From: Hyphomicrobium_A sp044507625
Lineage (GTDB): Bacteria > Pseudomonadota > Alphaproteobacteria > Rhizobiales > Hyphomicrobiaceae
Direction: 5' to 3'
Assembly (NCBI GenBank): GCA_044507625.1
Contig: JBIQJE010000004.1
Location: forward strand, 124,001 to 188,000
Length of the DNA stretch: 64,000 nucleotides
The notes under the pieces were generated by a model. The model was given only the letters and a program-made list of their open reading frames with translations. It had not been told where the DNA came from and made no database searches. The position numbers and the translations under genes were made by a program. This document shows positions 17,879-26,733 of the stretch, one piece after another. The number at the start of each line of letters is the position of its first letter. Within the stretch, counting starts at the first letter, position 1.

Positions 17879-18831
17879 GCTGAGGGAGAGGTTTCCGCCA
17901 GAAGCGCGGCGGCACCGACGAGTGCCGCGTCGTGGCGCACGATGACCGACGTCGGCACGCCCGCGAGATATTCGCGGAAACGGCCTTTGTCCTCGAAGCG
18001 TCTGCGGAACGGAGACTGCGCAAAGCGCGGGCCGAGGCGAGGGACGATGCCGCCGGCGATGTAGATCCCGCCGCGCGCACCGATCGTGAGTGCAAGATTG
18101 CCGGCGACCGTGCCCAGCATCGCGCAAAACATCGCCACGGCGTCCGCTGCGCAGGCGTCACGTTCGGCCGTCGCGGCATCGGTGATCTGAGCTGCGGTGA
18201 TGCCCGGCGAGCGCTGCCCTTTCAGCTCACACAATGCTTCGTAGAGATGAACGAGACCGGGACCGGAGAGGACGCGCTCGGCAGAGACGTGGTCGAAACG
18301 CCGGCGCAGGATTGCGAGCACCTCGCTCTCCATCTCGTCGGTTGGCGGCATGGTCACGTGGCCGCCTTCGCCGGACAACGGGAGATAGCGTTCCCCGTTC
18401 CACACGCAGGCGGCAACGCCAAGCCCCGAGCCAGGACCGATGACACCCTTCGGCGCGCGGCTGAAAGCCGTTCCGCCGCCGACCGGCATCACGTCGCCAG
18501 CGGACAGGTGTGGCAGCGCCAGTGCGTTGGCGTGGAAATCGTTCACCACCTCGAGACGGGAAAAGCCGAAACGGCGGCCGAGGGCATCGATCGAAAACGC
18601 CCATGGATTGTTCGTGAAGCAGACGCGGTCGCCATCCGGTGTGGTCGCAACGGCGAGCGCCGCGTGCGTCGGTGGCGCGGCATTCGCTTGCGCCAGATAG
18701 GCATCGATGGCTTCACCGATGCCGGGATAATCCTCGCAGAGGAAGCTGGCGAAGTGCGCGAGAGCGCCGTCGGCATCGACAAGTGCAAATCGTGCATTGG
18801 TGGCGCCGATGTCGCCAACGAGGTGCGCCAC
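17875..18831 (-). CDS. glk: Glucokinase
   Basis: A 318-residue ATP-dependent hexokinase of the bacterial Glk family, phosphorylating glucose to glucose 6-phosphate in the cytoplasm. The phosphate-binding motif GDIGATNARFAL is at the N-terminus. NDFHANALALPHL lies near residue 100 and GPGSGLGVA near 140. The active-site region ERYLPLSGEGGHV follows. I chose the GTG at 18831 because AAAGGA lies 7 bases upstream; a second GTG two codons earlier is too close to that site. It converges on the NadE-like gene with interlocked stop codons. Confidence 0.9.
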   Translation of the reverse strand: MAHLVGDIGATNARFALVDADGALAHFASFLCEDYPGIGEAIDAYLAQANAAPPTHAALAVATTPDGDRVCFTNNPWAFSIDALGRRFGFSRLEVVNDFHANALALPHLSAGDVMPVGGGTAFSRAPKGVIGPGSGLGVAACVWNGERYLPLSGEGGHVTMPPTDEMESEVLAILRRRFDHVSAERVLSGPGLVHLYEALCELKGQRSPGITAAQITDAATAERDACAADAVAMFCAMLGTVAGNLALTIGARGGIYIAGGIVPRLGPRFAQSPFRRRFEDKGRFREYLAGVPTSVIVRHDAALVGAAALLAETSPSA

Positions 18832-18934
18832 GTCCACGTCCTTTCTGCGGGCTGCTGATATCCTCCCGTAGTCTAGCGGACGAATGAAGCGATCCCTAGT
18901 CCCCGATGCGCGCAGACGGCTGTGCTCGTATTCG

Positions 18935-19846
18935 CTAAATCGGATTTCCGCAGGTGTAGAAGCCGCCCGCGGCGCTGATGTATTGCGGTGATTGTCCAGC
19001 ACGGGGAGTGCCGGAGCCGCATGTGCAATCCGTGTTCGACGAAACCTTATACATGGGCGCAGGCCCCGAGGCGCATTGGTTGACCGCCGATTTGGTCGTC
19101 AGCTTCGGAAATACCGGCATGTAAACTTCCGGATCGTCGCGGCGGTTGCGGTCGATGAGCGATTTGTTGCTGTCGTCGCTGAGGTAGATTTTCAGTCCGC
19201 CGGTAATGCCGTTGTAGTCGCCGTTGCCGAAGTCTCCGCGCGCGAAAAGCGAGACCGGCACGCCGTGATCCCGCAGGAGATATTCCGCACCCGCCGAGCC
19301 GAAACTGGTTTCGTTGATGTAGCGATACCCGCCATAGATCTTGAAGTCGTCGTTGATGTAGTAGGCCACGTCGCCCTGACCGAAGAAGTGCTTGTCGTCG
19401 GGCGTCAGTACGATCTGGCTGTTGATCTGCCCGGGAACATCGAGGCTCTCGTATCCGGCAAGTCCCGACAGCGTGAACCGTCCGAGATAGAGCTCCGCTT
19501 CACCGGCGAGCCGCCAGACGTCGATGGAATTCCAGGTGTGATAGCTTCCGTATATCCCGAGCAGGTAGCTCGAAGGATCGCGGGTGAAGAGGTGCAGGCC
19601 GCCTCCGCCGAGAATGTCGCCATCGACGTTGCCAATGGCGCCGTCCGCCTGCAATCCGAACGCGTGACCGAGAGGGAGCGCGAAGCTTCCGAGGGCAAGT
19701 CCCGCCGCCTCGTCGTCATAGGCGCCGCCCTCGATGCTGAGTTTGCCGTTGGGCCCCGACACGGCGGGAAGATCGCCGGCAACGGCGAGCTTCGCGGAAA
19801 AAAGGCACAGAACAGCGCACGCCAAAAGCAGGTGCTTCTTCGGCAT
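18935..19846 (-). CDS. Secreted beta-barrel-like protein with cysteine-rich tail
   Basis: A 303-residue protein with a signal peptide (residues 1-23, ending AVAG). Residues ~30-225 alternate hydrophobic and polar residues in short strands rich in Gly, Tyr and Asp (YLLGIYGSYHTWNSIDVW, then FKIYGGYRYINE), which suggests a small outer membrane barrel. The last ~45 residues are different: they contain five cysteines, including CTCGSG, and could be disulfide-bonded. The barrel ends in KIYLSD rather than at the C-terminus, so the tail is an extra element. GGAGA precedes the ATG. I do not recognise a named family. Confidence 0.65.
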   Translation of the reverse strand: MPKKHLLLACAVLCLFSAKLAVAGDLPAVSGPNGKLSIEGGAYDDEAAGLALGSFALPLGHAFGLQADGAIGNVDGDILGGGGLHLFTRDPSSYLLGIYGSYHTWNSIDVWRLAGEAELYLGRFTLSGLAGYESLDVPGQINSQIVLTPDDKHFFGQGDVAYYINDDFKIYGGYRYINETSFGSAGAEYLLRDHGVPVSLFARGDFGNGDYNGITGGLKIYLSDDSNKSLIDRNRRDDPEVYMPVFPKLTTKSAVNQCASGPAPMYKVSSNTDCTCGSGTPRAGQSPQYISAAGGFYTCGNPI

Positions 19847-20024
19847 GGAAATATCTCCGCGCAGGGCACGTTGTTGTTGGGTATGGAGCGAATAAAACGC
19901 TTAAAACAATTCCGTCGTTAATCGCGGGATTCGCAAAGCTCCGCAATCACCGTTTGATGTCCGATGATGTGCAGGCTGATTTAGGCCGGCCCAGCAGGAC
20001 GTGATGCCATGGCGGTAGCCGAAG

Positions 20025-20057
20025 TAAAAAAGGGCGCATCACTGTGGATGCGCCCTT
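20025..20057 (-). terminator. Rho-independent terminator of the molybdopterin oxidoreductase gene
   Basis: On the minus strand a perfect 11-bp stem AAGGGCGCATC/GATGCGCCCTT with a 6-base loop is followed by TTTTTT. It lies 28 bp past the stop codon at 20085 and is the cleanest intrinsic terminator in the window. Confidence 0.85.
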
Positions 20058-20084
20058 GGGTGTCGTTAAGCGCGGGATCAGCAA

Positions 20085-22232
20085 CTAGTTGACGCGCGTT
20101 ACCTCGACGAGGTTGTCGGAAAATGTCGGCGCGCGACCGATGTTCGACCAGGCATCCGACGAGATCGAATTGACCGATCCATCGGAGCGGTTGAGGGAGC
20201 GCCAATAGCCGAGTGTGGCAACCACGATGCCGGGATTGACATCGTTGGTTACCCGCGCGACGCCTTCGAAAGCACCACGGTCATTCGCCACGCGCACCGG
20301 ATCTCCTTCGCGAATGTTGCGCGCCTGCGCATCCGCGGGCGAGATCATGACGAACTGCTCGCCTTGGATGCGGATCTTGTGCGGCTCGTTTGCGTAGCAC
20401 GAGTTCAGGAACGCATGGCTCTTCGGCGAGATGATGTTGAGCGGATAGCGCTTGGCGAGCTCGGGGTTGGTCTGCGGCGACTCGCGCACCGGCAGGTAGC
20501 CCGGCAGCGGGTCGAGCAATGTGCCGTCCTGCTCGCCTTCGTACATCGCGCGGAAGGGCGGGGCCACGAAGTTCCGCGCATCCTTCAGAAGCATCTCGAT
20601 CTTGCCCGACGGCGTGGGGAAGTTCCCCGCCGCGTGCGGTGCGCGGTCGTCCGCTGTGCCGACGTTGATACGGAAGAAGCCATGCGTCTTGAAATAGTCC
20701 ATGTCGACGCCGGCCATTTTGGCGTCGTTCCACTGGATGTAGGCGGCGCACAGCTCACTGTCGGTCATTTGGAAGACGGGGTCGTCGAAGCCCATCTCCT
20801 TGGCGAGCAGACGCCATATCTCGCTCGTCGACTTGCATTCGCCGGGCGGATCGATCGCCTTCTCGTTATAGGTCAGGTAGAAGTGTCCCCACGACCACAT
20901 CATGTCTTCCGCTTCGGCGGCCATCGCCGACGGCAGGATGATATCGGCAAATTTTGCCGTGTCGGTGATGAAGTGCTCGGCGACGACGGTGAAGAGATCT
21001 TCACGCTTCAGGCCCTCGACGATCTTGTTCGTCTCGGGCGACTGGCTCACCGGGTTGGTGCAGAAGACGAACAGGCTCTTGATCGGCGGGTCGAGCTTCA
21101 TCTCGCCGTTGAGGGCCTGGCCGAGGCGCAGGTTGTTGACGACACGGGTGCCGGGCTTGATCCAATCGGGGCGTGCTGCCTTCACCCAGTCGACGGGGAA
21201 CTCCCAAAGCGGAAGCTGCAGAACCCCGCCGCCGACATGACGCCATGAGCCGGCGAGCGCCGGCAGGCAGTAGATTGCGCGGGAGGCCTGAGCGCCGCCG
21301 GCCGAACGCTCGATGGCGACGCCGATGCGAATGGCGGAGGGTTGCGCGGTGGCGAACTCGCGCGCGAATTTGACGACGTCCTCGGCCTTCACGCCCGTCA
21401 CGGATTCCACGTATTCCGGCGTGAACTCCTTGGCGCGGTCCTTCAGCTCGGGGTAGCCGATGGTGTAGTTGTCGACATAGTCCTGATCGACGAGGCCCTG
21501 CTCGATCATCGAATTGATGACGCCCATGGCGAGCGCGCCGTCGGTGCCGGGCCGTGGACAGATATGCCAGTCTGCGCCCTTCGCGGTGCGCGAGCGGAAG
21601 GCATCGACGACAACAATTTTTGCGCCACGCTTCTGCGCTTCGAGCACGAAGGGCCAGTGATGCAGGTTCGTCGAGATCGAATTGCACGCCCAGATGACGA
21701 TATACTTCGAGTGCACGAAGCTTTCGGGATCGACGCCGCCGGTGGGGCCGTTGGTCAGCAGCCACGCGGACGAAGAGCCCGATGTGCAGAACGTCTTCTC
21801 GTTGACCGTCGACCCGAGACGATTGAAGAACGGGTCGCCGGAATTGATGCCCTGCACGAGGCCCATGTTGCCGAGATAGCTGTAGGGCATGATGGCTTGC
21901 GAGCCATATTGCTCGATGATTTCACGCCAGCGCCGTCCGATCTCGGAAATCGCCTCGTCCCAGGTGATGCGTTCGAATTGGTTGCCGCCGTTGGGCCCGG
22001 TGCCCTTCGGCCCGACGCGACGCAATGGATACATCAGGCGGTCGGGATTGGCGTGGTGGTCGTGGAAGTCCTTGAGCTTCACGCAGAGTGTGCCGCGGGT
22101 GTACGGGTGATCCTTGTTGCCCTTGACGTTGACGAGCTTGCCGTCCTCGACCTCGTAGATCATGGCGCACGTGTCCGGGCAGTCGTGCGGGCAAGAGCCG
22201 AAAAAGGTTTTGCGCCCGGCCTGATCGTCCAT
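20085..22232 (-). CDS. Molybdopterin-dependent oxidoreductase (DMSO reductase superfamily)
   Basis: A 715-residue molybdopterin guanine dinucleotide enzyme. Cys14, Cys18, Cys22 and Cys50 form the expected [4Fe-4S] site (CPHDCPDTC, then TLCVKLKD). Later signatures include FVFCTNPVSQSPETNK and the C-terminal dinucleotide-binding barrel (LNIISPKSHAFLNSCYANEP). No twin-arginine signal precedes the cluster, so the enzyme is cytoplasmic. No electron-transfer or membrane subunit lies next to it. The family includes formate dehydrogenases, thiosulfate and polysulfide reductases and others, so the substrate is open. The start has a strong GGGAGG site, and an intrinsic terminator follows, so it is probably a single-gene transcript. 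Confidence 0.85.
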   Translation of the reverse strand: MDDQAGRKTFFGSCPHDCPDTCAMIYEVEDGKLVNVKGNKDHPYTRGTLCVKLKDFHDHHANPDRLMYPLRRVGPKGTGPNGGNQFERITWDEAISEIGRRWREIIEQYGSQAIMPYSYLGNMGLVQGINSGDPFFNRLGSTVNEKTFCTSGSSSAWLLTNGPTGGVDPESFVHSKYIVIWACNSISTNLHHWPFVLEAQKRGAKIVVVDAFRSRTAKGADWHICPRPGTDGALAMGVINSMIEQGLVDQDYVDNYTIGYPELKDRAKEFTPEYVESVTGVKAEDVVKFAREFATAQPSAIRIGVAIERSAGGAQASRAIYCLPALAGSWRHVGGGVLQLPLWEFPVDWVKAARPDWIKPGTRVVNNLRLGQALNGEMKLDPPIKSLFVFCTNPVSQSPETNKIVEGLKREDLFTVVAEHFITDTAKFADIILPSAMAAEAEDMMWSWGHFYLTYNEKAIDPPGECKSTSEIWRLLAKEMGFDDPVFQMTDSELCAAYIQWNDAKMAGVDMDYFKTHGFFRINVGTADDRAPHAAGNFPTPSGKIEMLLKDARNFVAPPFRAMYEGEQDGTLLDPLPGYLPVRESPQTNPELAKRYPLNIISPKSHAFLNSCYANEPHKIRIQGEQFVMISPADAQARNIREGDPVRVANDRGAFEGVARVTNDVNPGIVVATLGYWRSLNRSDGSVNSISSDAWSNIGRAPTFSDNLVEVTRVN

Positions 22233-22470
22233 TGTTATCCTCCCACAGGATATTATCGACCTTCTCGCCGGGCTGGCACCGCCCGACGGGAGTCAGTTTT
22301 ATTGCGACACTTTGGCATCGATTATCGGGGCGGTGCAAGGGGAGTTGCCCGTTGTGGCAATCGCATCGACAGGCGTGACAAGAACCGTGCGGCGGCCGGT
22401 ATTGCCGGGGCCGCGTGGCTTTTGGGCATCGCCGGCGCATCCGAGCCCGCGAAACGGGGTGCACGCATCC

Positions 22471-23535
22471 TTATAGAGGTGGCGCGCAGTCGGAATAACG
22501 GTGAGCCCCGCCTCCCGGATCGGTGATCACCATTTCGCCGTTGCCTGCGGTGGAGAGGTATTGCGGGCCGATCGGGACTTTGCCGTGGGCACCGGGGATA
22601 TCGAGAATATAGGTCGGCATCGCGAGCCCGGAGAGCCGGCGGCGCAGCGCGCCCATCAGGGCCTGACCCTCGGCAATGGTGGTGCGCAGGTGCGAGGTGC
22701 CAGGCGCGAGATCGCCGTGGTGCAGGTAGTAGGGCTTCACCCGCAGCTCCACGAAGCGACGCATGAGCGCTTCCAGCGTCTCGACATCGTCGTTCACGCC
22801 CTTCAGCAGTACGGTCTGGCTGACCATCGCGATGCCGCCGTCGACGAGCCGCCTGCAGGCGGCGCGTGCGGCATCGCCGAGCTCGCGCGGATGGTTGGCA
22901 TGGAGCGCAACATAAATGGTGTGGCCGCTCGAGGTGAGAGCCTCGACGAGCTGCGGCGTAATGCGTTCCGGCGCGACCGCGGGCACGCGGGAATGCCAGC
23001 GCAGGATCTTCACGTGCGCGATCTCCCCGAGGGCCGCGGTCACCTCGGCAATGCGGCGCGGAGATAGGATGAGCGGATCGCCACCGGTGAGGATCACCTC
23101 CCAGATGTGCGGGTTCGCACGCACGTAGGCGAGCGCTGCGGAGAGCTCCGCGTCGGACAATGCCGTGCTCTTGCCGGGGCCGACCATCTCGCGCCGGAAA
23201 CAGAACCGGCAATAGACGGGGCAGACGTGCACGAGCTTCAGAAGCACGCGGTCGGGATATCGATGGACGATGCCGGGCACGGGGCTCTTGATGCCGTCGC
23301 CGATGGGATCGGGTTTTTCGTCTTGCGTGTGCTGAAGCTCGCGCGGGTCGGGGATGAACTGGCGGGCAATGGGATCGTCGTCGTTTCCGGGCGCGATGAG
23401 CTGCGCCATCGCCGGCGTGATCGCGACCGCATAGCGCTGGGCGACGTCCGTCATCGCGGCGGCGCGCTCGGGGGTGACGAGACCTGAATCCGCCAGATCC
23501 GCGGGGGTCGTCAGAGTTCTTCGAAACGCGGTCAT
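22471..23535 (-). CDS. epmB: EF-P beta-lysylation protein EpmB (lysine 2,3-aminomutase family)
   Basis: A 354-residue radical SAM, PLP-dependent aminomutase. The iron-sulfur cysteines are C105, C109 and C112 (CPVYCRFC). GGDPL follows near residue 145. The PLP lysine is K319 in DIPGAHGKVPIGP. EpmB converts (S)-alpha-lysine to (R)-beta-lysine for attachment to EF-P. The length matches EpmB and is shorter than catabolic KamA (~415 residues). The start at 23535 is chosen over an upstream frame extension because the sequence then begins as EpmB does (MTAFRRTL) and GGAAA precedes it. EpmA and efp lie ~1.4-2.6 kb away, which supports EpmB over catabolic aminomutase. Confidence 0.85.
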   Translation of the reverse strand: MTAFRRTLTTPADLADSGLVTPERAAAMTDVAQRYAVAITPAMAQLIAPGNDDDPIARQFIPDPRELQHTQDEKPDPIGDGIKSPVPGIVHRYPDRVLLKLVHVCPVYCRFCFRREMVGPGKSTALSDAELSAALAYVRANPHIWEVILTGGDPLILSPRRIAEVTAALGEIAHVKILRWHSRVPAVAPERITPQLVEALTSSGHTIYVALHANHPRELGDAARAACRRLVDGGIAMVSQTVLLKGVNDDVETLEALMRRFVELRVKPYYLHHGDLAPGTSHLRTTIAEGQALMGALRRRLSGLAMPTYILDIPGAHGKVPIGPQYLSTAGNGEMVITDPGGGAHRYSDCAPPL

Positions 23536-23734
23536 ACGGTTTCCGATCGAGGGCGTGAGGGGCGGCTTTCCGCTGGCAGTGCTTTCTGCGTCACAGCGCG
23601 CAAAGTTCCTGCCGGCGGTTGTTGATAGCGGGGACACACTGGGACAACCACACCACAGGAAGCCTCTTTTCGCCTACGGATAACGCCGTCCAGTGCATGC
23701 GTCCCTTCAGTCTGTAGCTTCCGAGGAGGCGTTG

Positions 23735-24502
23735 ATGCGTCGTCATTTGCTTGCCGTGTGTGTTGCGTTCATATCCATCGCAGGAGCAGCCCAGCAGGCA
23801 TTCGCCGGCGGTACGCCCTATGCTTACGGAACAGATTTCTATCCGCCGTCCTCCAGCAATTGGGGCGGGTTTTATCTAGGTGCCCACTTGGGTGGAACCT
23901 GGGGCAGCTCGACCGCCCACGACGTCGGCGGCACCTCCATCCTCTATGACTCATGGAGCTTTTCGCCCAGCGGGATCGTGGCCGGCGCAACGCTCGGCTA
24001 CAACTGGCAGAACGGGCCGGTCATACTGGGTGTCGAGGGCGATCTTGGCAACCTCGGGCTGGCGGGCAGCGGCGGCTATTACGTGCCGTTCGGCTATGAC
24101 ACCTCCACGTCCACGGACTCCAACTTCTACATGACGCTGCGCGGCCGCCTCGGCGTGCTGATGAACGGGTGGCTGTTCTATTTCACGGGCGGCTATATCG
24201 GCGCTGATACGAGCGTCTCCGTGCTGGAAGCGTGCAATACCATCTTCTGTGGAACGCCCGTGGTCAGCGCTTCGACATCCGGTTTCCGCAATGGCTGGAC
24301 CATCGGCGGCGGTCTCGAGACGACGTTGCAGGGTGCATGGACGGCGAAGGTCGAATACCTCTACTACGACCTCGGATCGGTAAACCTCACGACGCCGCCG
24401 GGCGGCGTCATCGGCGCCAACACGTGGAATGTCGAAACGGACGGCAGCATCGTGCGCGCCGGCATCAACTACCGCTTCAACGGGCTGCGCTTCGGGCAGT
24501 AA
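23735..24502 (+). CDS. Porin-like outer membrane protein (Omp25/31 type)
   Basis: A 255-residue protein with a signal peptide (residues 1-24, ending AFAG). The mature part is a small beta-barrel starting NWGGFYLGAHLGGTWG and ending in NYRFNGLRFGQ, the aromatic C-terminal pattern of outer membrane proteins. Internal strands such as LRGRLGVLMNGWLFYFTGGY fit the Omp25/Omp31-like family common in Hyphomicrobiales. The start at 23735 is fixed by a GAGGAGG ribosome binding site five bases upstream. It sits between epmB and epmA on the opposite strand, with no obvious link to EF-P modification. Confidence 0.85.
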   Translation: MRRHLLAVCVAFISIAGAAQQAFAGGTPYAYGTDFYPPSSSNWGGFYLGAHLGGTWGSSTAHDVGGTSILYDSWSFSPSGIVAGATLGYNWQNGPVILGVEGDLGNLGLAGSGGYYVPFGYDTSTSTDSNFYMTLRGRLGVLMNGWLFYFTGGYIGADTSVSVLEACNTIFCGTPVVSASTSGFRNGWTIGGGLETTLQGAWTAKVEYLYYDLGSVNLTTPPGGVIGANTWNVETDGSIVRAGINYRFNGLRFGQ

Positions 24503-24514
24503 CGCTGTTTCCCC

Positions 24515-24542
24515 CCGGCCGGTGGCCAGCGCCGCCGGCCGG
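24515..24542. terminator. Hairpin between convergent genes
   Basis: A 12-bp GC-rich stem (one G-T pair) with a 4-base CAGC loop lies between the stop codons of the porin and the ArsR gene. No T-tract follows on either strand, so it may stop transcription only weakly in both directions. Confidence 0.5.
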
Positions 24543-24567
24543 CCTCTCGATTGATTGTACGTTCGGA

Positions 24568-24861
24568 TCAGATCTCCGCGAGGCGCGCCAGGTATGCGCG
24601 CAGCACCGGGCGGTTGACCGACATATTCATGCACTTGCCGACGCGTGTCACTTCGATGAGCCCGGCGGTTTCGAGCTCCTTCAGGTGATGGGACATCGTA
24701 GCGGCGCTGACGTCGTGCTTGCCGGCGAGCGCCGTGCAGGCGAGCGCTTCACCCGCGGCGCCGATCTGCTCCAGAATCTGATACCGGCGCGGCTCGGCAA
24801 GCGCACGCGCAATGAGTGCAAACTGCTTGTCGGAAAGCCTGATGTCGCGTGGCTGGGCCAT
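24568..24861 (-). CDS. ArsR-family transcriptional regulator
   Basis: A 97-residue winged-helix protein of the ArsR/SmtB family. The core is ALAEPRRYQILEQIG, followed by the recognition helix region VSAATMSHHLKELETAGLI. The metal-binding ELCVCDL motif of classical ArsR is absent, so it may sense something other than metal. The ATG at 24861 is preferred because homologues usually begin about here. An upstream ATG at 24930 would add 23 residues and overlap the end of epmA. Its targets are unknown; the neighbouring porin is the nearest candidate. Confidence 0.75.
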   Translation of the reverse strand: MAQPRDIRLSDKQFALIARALAEPRRYQILEQIGAAGEALACTALAGKHDVSAATMSHHLKELETAGLIEVTRVGKCMNMSVNRPVLRAYLARLAEI

Positions 24862-24902
24862 GGACGGAATATGGCGTATTGCATTCGCTTGTCCAGGCGG
24901 GG

Positions 24903-25949
24903 TCACGCCGTGCGCGGTTGCGGTGTCCATAGGACCTGATCGATGCGCGTTGCGCCGGTTGCCAGCATCACGACGCGGTCGAAGCCCATGGCGCAGCCCG
25001 ATGCCGGCGGCATGTGGGCGAGGGCTGAGATGAAATCCTCATCGATGGGGTAGCGCTCGCCGTAGCGTTCCTCTTTGCGCTCCATCTCGGCGGTAAGACG
25101 GGCGCGCTGGATTTGGGGATCTGTCAACTCGCCGAAGCCATTCGCAAGCTCGACGCCGCAACAGTAAAGCTCGAAGCGTTCGGCAATGCGCGGATCGTCG
25201 GCGCACGGACGCGCGAGCGGCGCTTCGCTTGCCGGGTAGCGGGTGAGCAGCGTTGCCTGCCCATTGCCGAGCTTCGGCTCGATGACCGCGGTGAGCACCT
25301 TGGCGAAGATGTCGGCCCAGTCGTCATCGGCGTGCGGGACGATGCCGGCCGCCCCGGCGGCGGCGGCAAGGGCATCGCGGTCGTTTTCTTCGCCTCCCAC
25401 CGTCGCCATGATGTCGATGCCCGCATAGCGCGTGAACGCCTCCGCGACGGTGAGCTGTTCAGGCTTTGCGCGCGGGTTGGCTGTCGTGCCGCGCCAGGAA
25501 ACGAACCGGTTGTCGGCGGCTTCAGAGGCAAGCTTCAGGAGGGCCGCACAATCGTCCATCACGGCGGCATACGGAGCACCCGCGCGGTACCATTCCAGCA
25601 TGGTGAACTCGGGCGCGTGCAATGCGCCGCGCTCGCGGTTGCGGAACACGGGCGCGAACGTAAAGATCTTTTCCTCGCCCGCCGCGAGCAGCTTCTTGCA
25701 GGCGAACTCGGGCGAGGTGTGAAGATAGAGATCGCAGCCGGAAAGATCGGTGCCCACCAGCCGGGTGCGGAAGGCATGCAGGTGCGCCTCATTGCCCGGG
25801 GAAGCCTGTAGGATGCCGGTTTCGACCTCGATGAAGCCCTGCGCCTCGAACCAGGCGCGCATCGCGCTTTTGATGCGCCCGCGGGCGAGCAGGGCGGGGC
25901 GGCGGTCGGCGTGGATGTCGGGTGTCCACCAGGGGCGGTCGGTGCTCAT
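24903..25949 (-). CDS. epmA: EF-P lysine lysyltransferase EpmA (GenX/PoxA)
   Basis: A 348-residue class II lysyl-tRNA synthetase-like enzyme without the N-terminal anticodon-binding domain, as expected for EpmA. Motif 2 is around FRNRERGALHAPEFTMLEW. The C-terminal motif 3 region ends LAHMPPASGCAMGFDRVVML. ELANGFGEL in the active site is also typical. EpmA attaches (beta-)lysine to Lys34 of EF-P in the cytoplasm. It is divergent from efp with ~180 bp between the starts, and epmB lies ~1.4 kb further on the same strand. Confidence 0.92.
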   Translation of the reverse strand: MSTDRPWWTPDIHADRRPALLARGRIKSAMRAWFEAQGFIEVETGILQASPGNEAHLHAFRTRLVGTDLSGCDLYLHTSPEFACKKLLAAGEEKIFTFAPVFRNRERGALHAPEFTMLEWYRAGAPYAAVMDDCAALLKLASEAADNRFVSWRGTTANPRAKPEQLTVAEAFTRYAGIDIMATVGGEENDRDALAAAAGAAGIVPHADDDWADIFAKVLTAVIEPKLGNGQATLLTRYPASEAPLARPCADDPRIAERFELYCCGVELANGFGELTDPQIQRARLTAEMERKEERYGERYPIDEDFISALAHMPPASGCAMGFDRVVMLATGATRIDQVLWTPQPRTA

Positions 25950-26133
25950 TCGGCTTCTTTAGAGCAATTGGGTCGGCGGTCACAGGCCGACCCGGTGCCC
26001 CAATCAGCCACGCGCGGGCGTTCTTCTTGGCGTTTGAGCCCGGAAAGGGTATGAGAGCGCCGAAAATTACCCTATCTCGGCCCGTTGCGAGCGCGCCAGA
26101 GCGCCGAGCCGGCCCCTTTATATGGAGAAATTC

Positions 26134-26703
26134 GTGGCTAAGGTCATCGCCTCTTCGGTGCGCAAGGGCAATGTGCTCGATCTCGACGGCAAGCTCGCGG
26201 TCGTCATCCACGCCGAGAACATTCATCCCGGCAAGGGCACGCCTGTCACCCACCTCGAAATGCGCCGCATTGCCGACGGGGTGAAGGTGACGGAGCGTTA
26301 TCGCACCACGGACCAGGTCGAGCGCGCCTACCTCGAGGAGAAGGATTACAACTACCTCTACGAGGACGACACCGGCTACACGTTCATGCATCCGGAGACC
26401 TATGACCAGATCACCGTCTCGAAGGACGTCGTGGGTGATCAGGCGCAGTGGCTGCAGGAGGGCATGACGTGCTCGCTCTCGCTGCACGAGGGCGTGCCGA
26501 TCGCGATCGAGCTGCCGCAGCGCGTGACGCTGGAGATCGTCGAGGCCGATCCGGTCGTCAAAGGCCAGACGGCATCCTCGTCCTACAAGCCTGCGAAGCT
26601 GTCGAACGGCGCGCGCATCATGGTGCCGCCGCACATCGGCACCGGCACGCGCGTCGTCATCATGACGGCCGACGGCTCGTACGTCGAGCGCGCGAAGGAC
26701 TGA
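26134..26703 (+). CDS. efp: Translation elongation factor P
   Basis: A 189-residue EF-P with three beta-barrel domains. It relieves ribosomes stalled at polyproline stretches. The modified residue is Lys34 in the loop HPGKGTP, the form used by the EpmA/EpmB system; proteins modified by EarP carry Arg instead. The C-terminal domain has the usual signature QTASSSYKPA. I chose the GTG at 26134 because GGAGA lies six bases upstream and the N-terminus then aligns with the family (MAKVIASSVRKG). The ATG at 26122 would use no recognisable ribosome binding site. Confidence 0.95.
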   Translation: MAKVIASSVRKGNVLDLDGKLAVVIHAENIHPGKGTPVTHLEMRRIADGVKVTERYRTTDQVERAYLEEKDYNYLYEDDTGYTFMHPETYDQITVSKDVVGDQAQWLQEGMTCSLSLHEGVPIAIELPQRVTLEIVEADPVVKGQTASSSYKPAKLSNGARIMVPPHIGTGTRVVIMTADGSYVERAKD

Positions 26704-26733
26704 CGCGCGACTGGTGCGCTCCAAGCCTACGCC

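Noticed and set aside
22233..22470. Possible molybdenum-cofactor riboswitch before the molybdopterin oxidoreductase gene
   Set aside because: One GC-rich hairpin is visible around 22262-22295, but I cannot match the conserved core of that riboswitch, so no claim is made.
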